Under the pieces are notes generated by a model, which made no database searches, was not told the origin of the DNA, and saw only the letters and a program-made list of their open reading frames with translations. Below, in pieces: positions 25,724 through 34,075 of a DNA stretch of 40,868 nt. The stretch comes from Candidatus Cloacimonadota bacterium (GTDB lineage Bacteria > Cloacimonadota > Cloacimonadia > Cloacimonadales > TCS61). The first letter of the stretch is position 1, and every line of letters starts with the position of its first letter. The stretch spans positions 1 through 40,868 of the forward strand of contig JAIPJH010000015.1 in NCBI GenBank assembly GCA_021734245.1, read 5' to 3'. The translations under genes and the position numbers were made by a program.

Positions 25724-26911
25724 CTATTGATTTTTAAAAGTTTCTTTTGCTTTGTTGAATTCATCAGTTTCGTGTTGAATTTGATCATCTAAAGATTGCA
25801 TTCTATCCTTTCGCTCGGAAACAGGATCAATTATTTCAGCTTTTAAAACTATGATCATTTCATTTGTATTTACTGAATAACTATTATAACCAAAAATATA
25901 ACGCAATCCAAATAACCACCAGGGAAGATCTTTTAAAATTGGAACTCCGGCTCGTACTGTTTGCCTGTCCGTATCATACAAACCACCGATCACAGTTTCT
26001 TCTCCATCAAACAATAAAACATCTGTTGATGAACTGCTTTTATCGATGATCGTGGTAACAGTACCAGGTGAAGCACTGCTTTTTTCTACGCTTGCAGAAA
26101 GAAAGATAGCTTCTTCGCCATCCCGTTCGATTATGGTTGGAGTTACATTCAAAATAATACCAGTAGAGAAAAACGATTCAGTTGTATTTCCTGCTTCATC
26201 CAGTCTTTTCACCGAGAAATCCTGGCCCACCTGAATGGTTCCGTTTTTGCCTGAAAGTACCGTTACACTTGGCCGGGCAACCACTGAACCTTTTTGATAT
26301 TGTTCCAGGATTCTAAGTAATACATCCAATTGGATATTTACGTTTCCTGTTTGCATGTTATAACTGGTGGCTGCATTGAAAATGTCATCGCTTACACTGT
26401 TTGCACCTTTAAAGTTTACCTGAGCAACAACGTCTCCACCAAACAACGTAGACCAGTCTATTCCGATATCCCTGGACAAAGTTTTATCTGTTTTGAAGAA
26501 AATAGAACTGATTCTTACTTGTTTACTGAGCGGTGTTATTCCCGCTAAAGATTCATCACCAGCAGCTGCTCCTAATTCTTCTTCGATCATTGGATCGGTA
26601 ACCATATAAGAACCAGGTCGTTCCTCCAAGTCCAGATTATGAAGCTGAACGATCAGTTCCAGAGCATCTTTCCAATACAATTTATGAACTGGAATACCAA
26701 CAGCCTCATTATTTGAGCTGGTCGTGATTATCTTCTTGTTTTCAAACTGCAAGGAAATGACTTCAATTGCTCGAAGAGCAGCTACTATGTTCGTATTTCG
26801 GGAAATACTGATCAATTCTTCTGGTTGATAACTCATAGTTTCGTCAATATCTTCCTGTGCAAACAGAGTAAATAAGCAACTAAGTAAAACCATTAATATT
26901 ATTTTTTTCAT
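25724..26911 (-). CDS. pilQ: Compact secretin (type IV pilus outer-membrane channel)
   Basis: 395 residues, much shorter than a typical PilQ or GspD. A signal peptide (1-18) precedes one small N-domain (about 30-105). The secretin core is about 130-365, with VARPSVTVLSGKNGTIQVGQ, the TGIILNVTPTI strand, VLLFDGEETVIGGLY and GVPILKDLPWWLFGLRYIFG, the hallmark C-terminal motif. No AMIN domains are present and only one N-domain is visible. A coiled, charged tail (367-395) could serve as a pilotin-like binding region. It forms the outer-membrane gate for the pilus. It lies three bases after the PilO-PilP-like gene. Confidence 0.88.
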   Translation of the reverse strand: MKKIILMVLLSCLFTLFAQEDIDETMSYQPEELISISRNTNIVAALRAIEVISLQFENKKIITTSSNNEAVGIPVHKLYWKDALELIVQLHNLDLEERPGSYMVTDPMIEEELGAAAGDESLAGITPLSKQVRISSIFFKTDKTLSRDIGIDWSTLFGGDVVAQVNFKGANSVSDDIFNAATSYNMQTGNVNIQLDVLLRILEQYQKGSVVARPSVTVLSGKNGTIQVGQDFSVKRLDEAGNTTESFFSTGIILNVTPTIIERDGEEAIFLSASVEKSSASPGTVTTIIDKSSSSTDVLLFDGEETVIGGLYDTDRQTVRAGVPILKDLPWWLFGLRYIFGYNSYSVNTNEMIIVLKAEIIDPVSERKDRMQSLDDQIQHETDEFNKAKETFKNQ

Positions 26912-26914
26912 AAA

Positions 26915-27796
26915 TTAATCCTCATACTGCCTTAAAATCAAAATATATTCTTTGGGAAGTCCTGTTTTATTTGTAATGAAAACAGCATTCTGATCTTCCC
27001 AGTTTATTCTATCCAAATAACCATAAGCGATCTTATCACCAGGAACTATAACCTGGATCTTGCCGTTTTTATCTAAAATAAATACTTTATCCGGTGTTAA
27101 TCCTATCATTCTACTTGCGTAGATATCTATAAATCTTTCTTCATGAACATCTGGGATTGGGCCATGAATACGAGGAATAAATGGATGATAATCCAGATTT
27201 TTGTATCTAAGATATCGGAAAGGAATGTCATCAACTTCTACGGCATTTTCTTCATAAAAGGCTGTAATTACTAATGAAAAATACACATAATCACTTGGTA
27301 TGTCTTCTTCGGGTTCTACGCCAGATAACCTTATCGATTTGATTATGTAGAGCATGAATTGATTTTCTAATTGATAGATAAATGTATATAAAGATGTAAG
27401 TGCCCCTCGGCCTATTATGGAATAGGAATTAAAATTAGCTGTTTCTCGCTGGCCGCTTTCTACAAATTTAAAATCAAATCGAAGGTCTGGACAGTAATTC
27501 TCGCAGATATCAAGAAGATAAGCATAAGTAATTGTAGGATTGTTGTCCTTTGCGATTAATTTACTTTCGCTTTTCACTCTTCTTTCCAATTCATCCAGAG
27601 ATTGAACAAGAACATCCTGGTCTTTCATGTCAGGGTTTGCTCTTCGTAAATTATCAAGCTGTGCCTGGTTTTCATCAAGTCGATTTTTTATTTCCTTCAT
27701 TTTTTTAGCGGACTGATAGTTATTTATAAATGAAAAGGCAACTACACAAATAAGCAATCCAACTAAAATGAGCGTATTCCTAAGAGCATAAGGCAT
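26915..27796 (-). CDS. PilO-like inner-membrane protein with PilP-like C-terminal domain
   Basis: 293 residues. One membrane helix lies at about 8-25, then a coiled coil (30-80, KKMKEIKNRLDENQAQLDNL) and a ferredoxin-like PilO core to about 180. The C-terminal part (about 228-293: SRMIGLTPDKVFILDKNGK, VPGDKIAYGYLDRINWEDQN) reads like the small beta domain of PilP/GspC, which contacts the secretin. I infer a PilO-PilP fusion linking the inner-membrane platform to the secretin; in most systems these are separate genes. GAGGAG precedes the start. It lies between the PilM-PilN fusion and the secretin. Confidence 0.78.
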   Translation of the reverse strand: MPYALRNTLILVGLLICVVAFSFINNYQSAKKMKEIKNRLDENQAQLDNLRRANPDMKDQDVLVQSLDELERRVKSESKLIAKDNNPTITYAYLLDICENYCPDLRFDFKFVESGQRETANFNSYSIIGRGALTSLYTFIYQLENQFMLYIIKSIRLSGVEPEEDIPSDYVYFSLVITAFYEENAVEVDDIPFRYLRYKNLDYHPFIPRIHGPIPDVHEERFIDIYASRMIGLTPDKVFILDKNGKIQVIVPGDKIAYGYLDRINWEDQNAVFITNKTGLPKEYILILRQYED

Positions 27797-27823
27797 ACTA
27801 AATAACTCCTCGACTTGCTAACA

Positions 27824-29959
27824 TTATTTATTCTCCAATTTGCTCAGTTTATATTTGGCTGCTACAGCAAGCTCGTCTTGTGGATAATCGGCTATTAAAT
27901 TGTTCCAGCTTGCTCTTGCCATATTTTTCTCTCCAAGTTTTTCCCAGCAATTTCCAAGCATCATAAGTGCATCGGGTGCTTTCTTGCCACGTCCCTGGAA
28001 GATTGTTTCGAATACTTCCATTGCTTCATTATAACGTTTTAGAAGATAAAGGCATTCTCCTTTGTAATAGGTTACATTATATGCCAAATTATGATCTGGA
28101 TATTGTCGCAGAAAGTCATTGAAGAGTTTGATTGCAGATTGGTAATCACCAGCAAAATATACATCCAGAGTATGTCTGTATTCTCTTACCACTTGATCAT
28201 CTGAGACTTGTTCCTGCTGCTGAGTTTCAGTTTCGGACACAGTTTTAGTTTCTTCTTCAGTTTCCTGAAGTATTCTTTCGGCATCTTCTTTTTGTTCATC
28301 CGATTGTTGTGAAGTCTGTTTAATTATAAGATCTTCATTCATTCTGATTTCAGTTGCATCAGGATACAGATATGTGATATCGAATTGCCAGAGATTTTGA
28401 TCTTCGATTTGATAGCGGGAAATTGAAGAAATACTTCCTTCAGGGAAAAGTTCAGAAACTTCAAGAATTCCCCTGCGATTAGTAGTATATCCGGTAATTG
28501 AAAAACCCCCATTATCGCTGGCGATATTTTCCAGCCAGCTCAAAGGATTTCTATCTAATGAATTGGAAAAAGTATCCAAAATATAATACCAGATATTTTT
28601 GTTTCCAGAGAGAGCTTTTACTTTTTCAAAGTTTTGTTCCAGAGCGCTCATTTTAGATTTGATCTCATTGAGTTTTGTGATCAAACCCCGATTACGCCGT
28701 AATTCGCTTTCTACGGTGTAGTTATCTTGCTCGTATGTAACGATCTTCTCTTTAATGTTCAAATTTCGAACAGTTCCGGAAAAGGCAAAATAGAAAATTA
28801 GCGCTAAAATTACAAATCCGTGCCAGGCAATCTTAAAGTATTTTTGGTTTTCTATAACCTTGGCAGGTAATAAATTAGATTTAAAAAAATCTTTATTTTT
28901 GGGTTGTAAAGCTTTCCAGGCCAACGAAATTGGAATGGCATATTTTGCAATTACTTCATCTGTAAGATCGTTCTGTCTTGCTTCTGGAATTTTCAGTTTT
29001 GGTAGTTCTAATCTATGAATTTGACCATCATCGGTAGATTTTTCACGGAAGAATTCCAGATCTTCATCCGAAACACGATCTCCCATCAGAATTACATTTT
29101 TGGTGATCTGCATATCCGAGATATCCTGTTCCAGGATCACTTTGGAATAAATAGCCTGTCTTGTTGCAATATCATCACCTTCTGGAACAATGATCGGGAA
29201 GGTTTTGATGTGAACACCTTCCTTCATTACGATACCTACTTTGTATTCGTTGCCAATGTATAAAAGAAGAACGTATTCATCTTCTTTGCATTCGTAGTTA
29301 TGTTTAACTAAATTTATAAGAGCCAATTCATTTGTGTCTACATGATTATAGAAATATCTTTCCTTAGAAAGGCTGAGGTTTATATCTCTCAGGGCATGGA
29401 ACAATTCCAATTTACCACGATGAACAAAAGCTACTCCGGATTTGTTGGGGTTTATAACATAATCGAGTATATAATCTTTGGTTTTAATTTCTTCTGGAGT
29501 CAGCATTTCCTGCTGAAGTTTTTTTCTTAATTTAGATTTGGCATAAGCTGCATCAAAATGAAAATAGGAGATCCTTTCATCATTTGCATTCATCCCGATC
29601 TTGCCTTTTTCCAAAGGATAGACTTGAAGGAAATTCTGCAGCTCTTTTAAACCGGGAAGAGATTCATCTTTTTTTGTTACCAGTTCATCAAGGTCTTCGG
29701 AAGATTCAATATCGGTTGTGACATCTAATTCAAAATCTTCCGTATTCAGATCATCCAGATCAGCAAATTCTGCTTCTTCATCCGGCAATTTACTTATTTT
29801 GTCTTCAACGTCTTCTTCCTGTCGGAAAAAAGGAGTGGAAATAAGTGTTTCTCCAACTTGTTCCAGAATAACATTGTTATCTTTTAAGTTGAGCTGTGCT
29901 ACTTTGATCATCAGCCCATCTTGAAAAACACCAAATGCTATCTTTTCTTTTTTAGCCAT
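27824..29959 (-). CDS. PilM-PilN-like fusion with C-terminal TPR domain
   Basis: 711 residues. About 1-360 resembles the actin-like PilM/GspL cytoplasmic domain (KIAFGVFQDGLMIKVAQL opening, LLLYIGNEYKVGIVM mid-domain), with a long acidic insertion at 48-100. A single membrane helix (376-395) and coiled coil (400-450) begin a PilN-like periplasmic part to about 535. A Q/E-rich linker (546-590) leads to TPR repeats (591-705, YFAGDYQSAIKLFNDFLRQY, LMMLGNCWEKLGEKNMARAS) of the YbgF type. I infer an alignment-complex subunit that also binds partners in the periplasm. It starts 15 bases after pilT and ends 28 bases before the PilO-like gene. Confidence 0.78.
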   Translation of the reverse strand: MAKKEKIAFGVFQDGLMIKVAQLNLKDNNVILEQVGETLISTPFFRQEEDVEDKISKLPDEEAEFADLDDLNTEDFELDVTTDIESSEDLDELVTKKDESLPGLKELQNFLQVYPLEKGKIGMNANDERISYFHFDAAYAKSKLRKKLQQEMLTPEEIKTKDYILDYVINPNKSGVAFVHRGKLELFHALRDINLSLSKERYFYNHVDTNELALINLVKHNYECKEDEYVLLLYIGNEYKVGIVMKEGVHIKTFPIIVPEGDDIATRQAIYSKVILEQDISDMQITKNVILMGDRVSDEDLEFFREKSTDDGQIHRLELPKLKIPEARQNDLTDEVIAKYAIPISLAWKALQPKNKDFFKSNLLPAKVIENQKYFKIAWHGFVILALIFYFAFSGTVRNLNIKEKIVTYEQDNYTVESELRRNRGLITKLNEIKSKMSALEQNFEKVKALSGNKNIWYYILDTFSNSLDRNPLSWLENIASDNGGFSITGYTTNRRGILEVSELFPEGSISSISRYQIEDQNLWQFDITYLYPDATEIRMNEDLIIKQTSQQSDEQKEDAERILQETEEETKTVSETETQQQEQVSDDQVVREYRHTLDVYFAGDYQSAIKLFNDFLRQYPDHNLAYNVTYYKGECLYLLKRYNEAMEVFETIFQGRGKKAPDALMMLGNCWEKLGEKNMARASWNNLIADYPQDELAVAAKYKLSKLENK

Positions 29960-29974
29960 TTCTTATTACTCTCA

Positions 29975-31195
29975 TTAACTGGAATATTGGATTAACTGAT
30001 TCATTCGTTTCGTATTGTTTGCATAATTTAACGCAGTATCTTTGGTGATCTTACCAGTTATGTAATGATTATATAGATCTTGTTCCATGGTAATCATTCC
30101 ACTTTTTTTGCCTTCATTAATCATCTGATAAATTTCACCTATGTTTTTATTTCTAATTGCAGCTTTTACTGAAGAATCAACAGAAAGAACTTCTTTACAC
30201 ATCAGAAGATCACCTTTTTTGGTCGGCACTAATTTCTGAGAGATGATAACTCTGAGTGTATCTGCCAGGCGCATTCTAACTCTTTCCTGTTCTGCTGGTG
30301 GAAATTCTGCAATAATTCTGTGAATACTATCAACAGCATTGCTTGTATGAAGTGTGCTGAAGACTTTGTGTCCACTATCTGTAGCTTCCAGCACTGTTGC
30401 TATTGTCTGGGGATCGCGCATTTCTCCTACAACAATTATATCAGGATCTTGCCGAAAAGCCTGGTGAGTTCCTTTTTGAAATGATTCGACATCATCACCT
30501 ACTTCTCTGTGGCGAACAATACATTTTATTGAATCGTGAACAAATTCGATAGGATTGCTGATGATAACAATATGACCGTGATTAATTTTGTTATTCATAT
30601 CAATAATAGAATCCAAGGTTGTACTTTTGCCGGAACCAGTAATACCTGTTACCAGATACAATCCTGATTTCTCATATTTCAAGTTTAGCTGTCTGTTTAT
30701 TGAATCGGCAAATCCCAGCTCTGTAATATGCATAAGATGATCATTTATTCGGCGAAAATTAGCGACAATCTCATTACATTCAAAATAGACGTTCCCTCGA
30801 AAGCGAGTAGGTTTACTATTACCATTTTCTAAATCGAAACTCATGGAAAAATCGATGTTTTTTTTCTCTAAAAGTGTATAAATTTGATTTTGATTCAATA
30901 TGGCTAGCAGCATACACGTTATTTCATCTTCGGTGTAACGGCCTAATTTTTTGTAGGGATTTTTTAATCCAAAAATTCGCAACCATATAAAACCATTGCA
31001 ACCGGGCCCACCAATATCTATATCGGAAGCTTCATAACTTCTCATTTGTTTCATTAGTGATTTCAAATCATGATAAGCTTCTTCTCTCCAAGATTCGTGT
31101 TTCATCAAGAGCTTGTCTATAGAAGCAGCTCTTTCTGCACCTGATTGAAATCCAGGAATCGAATTTTGCAGCTCAGTTAAAAATGAAAAACCCAT
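29975..31195 (-). CDS. pilT: PilT-like pilus retraction ATPase with altered Asp box
   Basis: 406 residues. Walker A is GITGSGKST (184-192), Walker B is DIIVVGEMRD (252-261, E258), and the His box is STLHTSNA (H283). An N-terminal PAS-like domain of about 170 residues precedes the ATPase core. The family Asp box TIEDPIEFVH is here IISNPIEFVH (211-220): the paired E-D is replaced by S213-N214 while E217 is kept. It would power pilus retraction at the cytoplasmic membrane. GAGG lies four bases before the ATG. It begins a second block after a 154-base gap. Confidence 0.9.
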   Translation of the reverse strand: MGFSFLTELQNSIPGFQSGAERAASIDKLLMKHESWREEAYHDLKSLMKQMRSYEASDIDIGGPGCNGFIWLRIFGLKNPYKKLGRYTEDEITCMLLAILNQNQIYTLLEKKNIDFSMSFDLENGNSKPTRFRGNVYFECNEIVANFRRINDHLMHITELGFADSINRQLNLKYEKSGLYLVTGITGSGKSTTLDSIIDMNNKINHGHIVIISNPIEFVHDSIKCIVRHREVGDDVESFQKGTHQAFRQDPDIIVVGEMRDPQTIATVLEATDSGHKVFSTLHTSNAVDSIHRIIAEFPPAEQERVRMRLADTLRVIISQKLVPTKKGDLLMCKEVLSVDSSVKAAIRNKNIGEIYQMINEGKKSGMITMEQDLYNHYITGKITKDTALNYANNTKRMNQLIQYSS

Positions 31196-31349
31196 ACAAC
31201 CTCAATATAAAACCCTTTCCACCATTTATTTATAACCAATCAGCGTTTATAAAATCTATATGTCAAGACAATAATAATTCTGTTAACATATATATATATA
31301 TAAGAAAACTGATTTTTGTGTTAATTCTTGATAGTTGATGAATAAACAA
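31196..31349 (-). promoter_or_regulatory. AT-rich gap with a probable promoter for pilT
   Basis: On the minus strand a perfect TTGACA (31266-31261) is followed by TATAAA boxes after 9 and 26 bases, neither at the usual 17-base spacing. An (AT)7 tract lies at 31288-31302. An ATAGTTG/CAACTAT hairpin (31331-31353) overlaps the stop of the upstream response-regulator gene. This is the largest break within the pilus cluster, so an internal promoter is likely here, but the exact hexamers are uncertain. Confidence 0.4.
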
Positions 31350-32207
31350 CTATGATGGATTTCCGGACATTAATTTCAGCATTACAATACGCTGCAAAGA
31401 TTTACGCCATTTGAAAAAAGTGCTGTTAATAAGGTTTATCATGAATCTTTTAAGAAGTTTTTCACCTTTGTAGGCAAAGAATTCAAGAAGTTGTTTGCGA
31501 TCGAAATGTCTTACTTTTACTTCGGTTTCTGCCCGTAGAGAAGTAAACGTGGATCCTGCTAAAATGAAGCTTTCTTCGCCACAGGTGTCCCATTTTTGAA
31601 GATAATCTACAATTGTATTGTTCATCCACATGGAAATCTCACCATTTTCCAAAATCAGGATGGAGCCTGCTTCTTCAGTTCCCAATGGAATTTTATCTCC
31701 AACTGAGTATTTTTTCACTCTTCCCAGTGTCATAAAATCTATTTTATCATCAACGGAAAATCCATGAAGTATGATCGGTTCACCTTTGCTAACGCCCTGT
31801 GATCCAGGATCAAAAGCTTTCTGCAGTGGGCCATAAAGGTCATCTGAATATTTGAGACCAGCTTTAACTACTTCGAAAAGTTCATCGGCATTAATGGGTT
31901 TGGAAAGATATTGAAAAGCTCCGGCCTGAGTGGCTTCAACTGCGCCTTCCACGCTGGAAAATCCCGTAAGAATAACTACAACAGCCAATGGTTGTTTCAG
32001 TTTGATCTCCTGCATCAGTTCATAGCCGTTCATCTTGGGCATGGCCATGTCCAACAGGAAGAGATCGAACAATTCCAAATCCATTTTGCGAAGAGCATCT
32101 TCGCCATCAACAGCTTGCGTTACACTGTATCCTTCGTCTTCCAAAAGCTCGGTGCAAAGTTCTCGGATACTAACTTCGTCGTCCACAACCAAGATATTTT
32201 TCTTCAT
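31350..32207 (-). CDS. Response regulator with C-terminal cNMP-binding-like domain
   Basis: 285 residues. The receiver domain (1-125) is intact: D9/D10, phospho-acceptor D53 in LFLLDMAMPKMNG, T81 and K103 in LSKPI. Residues about 145-245 look like a cyclic-nucleotide-binding beta-roll (VKKYSVGDKIPLGTEEAGSI, WDTCGEESFILAGSTFTSLR). The arginine that normally contacts the cyclic phosphate (RxA after the GE motif) is not evident; TFTSLRA stands there. No DNA-binding domain follows, only an amphipathic tail (250-285). It probably acts by protein contact on the pilus machinery. It starts 16 bases after the kinase-like gene. Confidence 0.85.
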   Translation of the reverse strand: MKKNILVVDDEVSIRELCTELLEDEGYSVTQAVDGEDALRKMDLELFDLFLLDMAMPKMNGYELMQEIKLKQPLAVVVILTGFSSVEGAVEATQAGAFQYLSKPINADELFEVVKAGLKYSDDLYGPLQKAFDPGSQGVSKGEPIILHGFSVDDKIDFMTLGRVKKYSVGDKIPLGTEEAGSILILENGEISMWMNNTIVDYLQKWDTCGEESFILAGSTFTSLRAETEVKVRHFDRKQLLEFFAYKGEKLLKRFMINLINSTFFKWRKSLQRIVMLKLMSGNPS

Positions 32208-32223
32208 GTTTTCCTCGTTGAAA

Positions 32224-33138
32224 TTAATCTTCTTTTTTAATATTTTCTCTGGCTTTTTTTACAAGTTCCAACTGCTTCAGTTTTTGAATTGATTCCATTA
32301 GATTATTTATCTTTGTAACAGATTGAGCCATTTGATTTCCAGCTTTTTCCAATTTTTGATCTTTGAATTCGTCTGCTGCCATCAAAACTCTGCGAATAGA
32401 TAGTGAGATCACTGTGAGAGGATTATTGATGTCATGATCAAGATTTGCCAGTTTAGCAGATTCTTTTACCACTAATTTATATTGTTCTTCTTTCAGTCTA
32501 TTCAAAATGATCTTTCGTTGATTTTCGGTAAGAGAGTTTTTAACTTCCAGTAAACTTTCTTCATTTTCTATCATGATATTTGAAATCTTTTTCAGCATAT
32601 CACTAATAAAAGATGAAATAAATGCAATACCTGTAAAAAGGCCACAATAAGAGATCAGAAAAATAGTTTGGGAAGGAATATCGATGTTGAGTGGTTCTCC
32701 ATTTACAGGAGTTAACCAGTCAAAATTATATAAGATCAAAAGAATCAATAAACATGTACTTCCAATCATTGCGGCGAGGATTCCTCCTGACTGTTCGATG
32801 GAAAGACTGGCAGTAATAACAGCTATCAAATAAATCCAGATAAACGGACTGGAAATACCACCGGTAAGATGCACAACCAAAGTTGCAAAAATTATATCAA
32901 GAACGATCTGAATAGCTCCGATCATATTGCTGCTTTTTAAAACCTGCATATGGAAAAGAATATTTAACACACTAATTCCCAGGAAAGTGGCAACAAACAC
33001 TAATACAGGATAGATCTGATTTACTTGACTTACCTGAAGAATTCCTATTGCAAAAAGAATTAGAACAATAAACCAGCGCAGTTTTGACCACCATTTATAC
33101 ATTTGTACTTCGGGATTTACAAAATCTTTCTTTTCCAT
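32224..33138 (-). CDS. Six-helix membrane protein with histidine-kinase DHp region but no ATPase domain
   Basis: 304 residues. Six membrane helices lie at about 20-178 with a RegB/PrrB-like HLTGGISSPFIWIYLI signature (90-105). A coiled linker leads to an H-box LANLDHDINNPLTVISLSIR (230-249, H235) and a second DHp helix to about 290. The protein then ends at 304 with no N, G1, F or G2 box of a HATPase domain. It could be a phospho-transfer or phosphatase partner needing a separate kinase, or a decayed kinase. It lies directly before the response regulator and after the third PilX-like gene, so it is embedded in the pilus operon. Confidence 0.8.
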   Translation of the reverse strand: MEKKDFVNPEVQMYKWWSKLRWFIVLILFAIGILQVSQVNQIYPVLVFVATFLGISVLNILFHMQVLKSSNMIGAIQIVLDIIFATLVVHLTGGISSPFIWIYLIAVITASLSIEQSGGILAAMIGSTCLLILLILYNFDWLTPVNGEPLNIDIPSQTIFLISYCGLFTGIAFISSFISDMLKKISNIMIENEESLLEVKNSLTENQRKIILNRLKEEQYKLVVKESAKLANLDHDINNPLTVISLSIRRVLMAADEFKDQKLEKAGNQMAQSVTKINNLMESIQKLKQLELVKKARENIKKED

Positions 33139-33154
33139 AATTTACTCCAAAAAA

Positions 33155-34060
33155 CTAATCATAAAATATGCTAACAAAATTAAATTGCATTTCGGTAGGG
33201 AAGGTCACAGAACTCAGAAAATCTGAAACAGCTTCTACACTGAATTCAATTACTGGTGAACCGGAAATCACTGTAGCAGAAATTTCGGTTCCGCCTTCCA
33301 CATAAAGCGCGCCTTCCACAGTTAAATTTCCTGTAATCCGCAATTCTCCTGTAACCCATAAAATACCATAAAAAGTACCACCCGAAAAATCTGCATCGCC
33401 GTCTATTACAGTTAAACCTGACCCCGACCAACCTGTAGTAGTAACTTTGAAACTATTACTTGGATCTGAAAATTTTACCCAGGTAATATCGGTGCAGGGA
33501 CTTATGTTATTCGCTGGATCGATATAAAGGTTTGTAGCCAGAGACTCTACATAAGCTTTTGATACACCAAAGATTTCTTCGAAATTTAGAGGTGGATCAC
33601 AGTTTGCATCGACATCTCCCACTACTGCTGCATTTCCCTTTATGATGATATCTCCATTGGCAGAAACTGCCGCTGTTATATTGGCAGGAACATAATTTAC
33701 GACTGCACTGGCACTTTTCTGCACAGTATCATTTCCAGATGGATATGATACATAGGTAGTAACGAAAATTGAATCTCCGGTAATGCTTTCTTTATAATAA
33801 AGGCTGTCAATTGCACCTTCTAAAACATTAAAATTGGAAAAACTGAGAGAAGCTTCTCCATTTACGAAATTTAAAGAACCATCATAGAGTTTTTTTATGC
33901 TGTAATTCAAAGCTTCATTACTGAGAGACTTTGCCTGGATCTTTGCCATGCTGCGCCCTGTATTTTCTGCTGAATCTTCTCTTTTGTCTTTTTGTGCCAA
34001 AGTTAATACTGTAAACGAAACAGCAGCTATCAGCAATGCAATGATTACAACTTTTCCCAT
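33155..34060 (-). CDS. PilX-like pilus-associated protein, paralogue 3
   Basis: 301 residues. It starts MGKVVIIALLIAAVSF, a single N-terminal hydrophobic helix, followed by the conserved AKSLSNEALNY block (43-53) shared by all three neighbours. The C-terminal half has beta-solenoid-like repeats (GSGLTVIDGDADFSGGTFYG, LWVTGELRITGNLTVEGALY), as in PilX-type pilus assembly proteins. It is the most diverged of the three: it lacks the HYYKNP motif of the others. A minor component at the pilus base or tip is inferred. AAGGAA precedes the ATG. Confidence 0.75.
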   Translation of the reverse strand: MGKVVIIALLIAAVSFTVLTLAQKDKREDSAENTGRSMAKIQAKSLSNEALNYSIKKLYDGSLNFVNGEASLSFSNFNVLEGAIDSLYYKESITGDSIFVTTYVSYPSGNDTVQKSASAVVNYVPANITAAVSANGDIIIKGNAAVVGDVDANCDPPLNFEEIFGVSKAYVESLATNLYIDPANNISPCTDITWVKFSDPSNSFKVTTTGWSGSGLTVIDGDADFSGGTFYGILWVTGELRITGNLTVEGALYVEGGTEISATVISGSPVIEFSVEAVSDFLSSVTFPTEMQFNFVSIFYD

Positions 34061-34075
34061 AATTTATTCCTTTTT

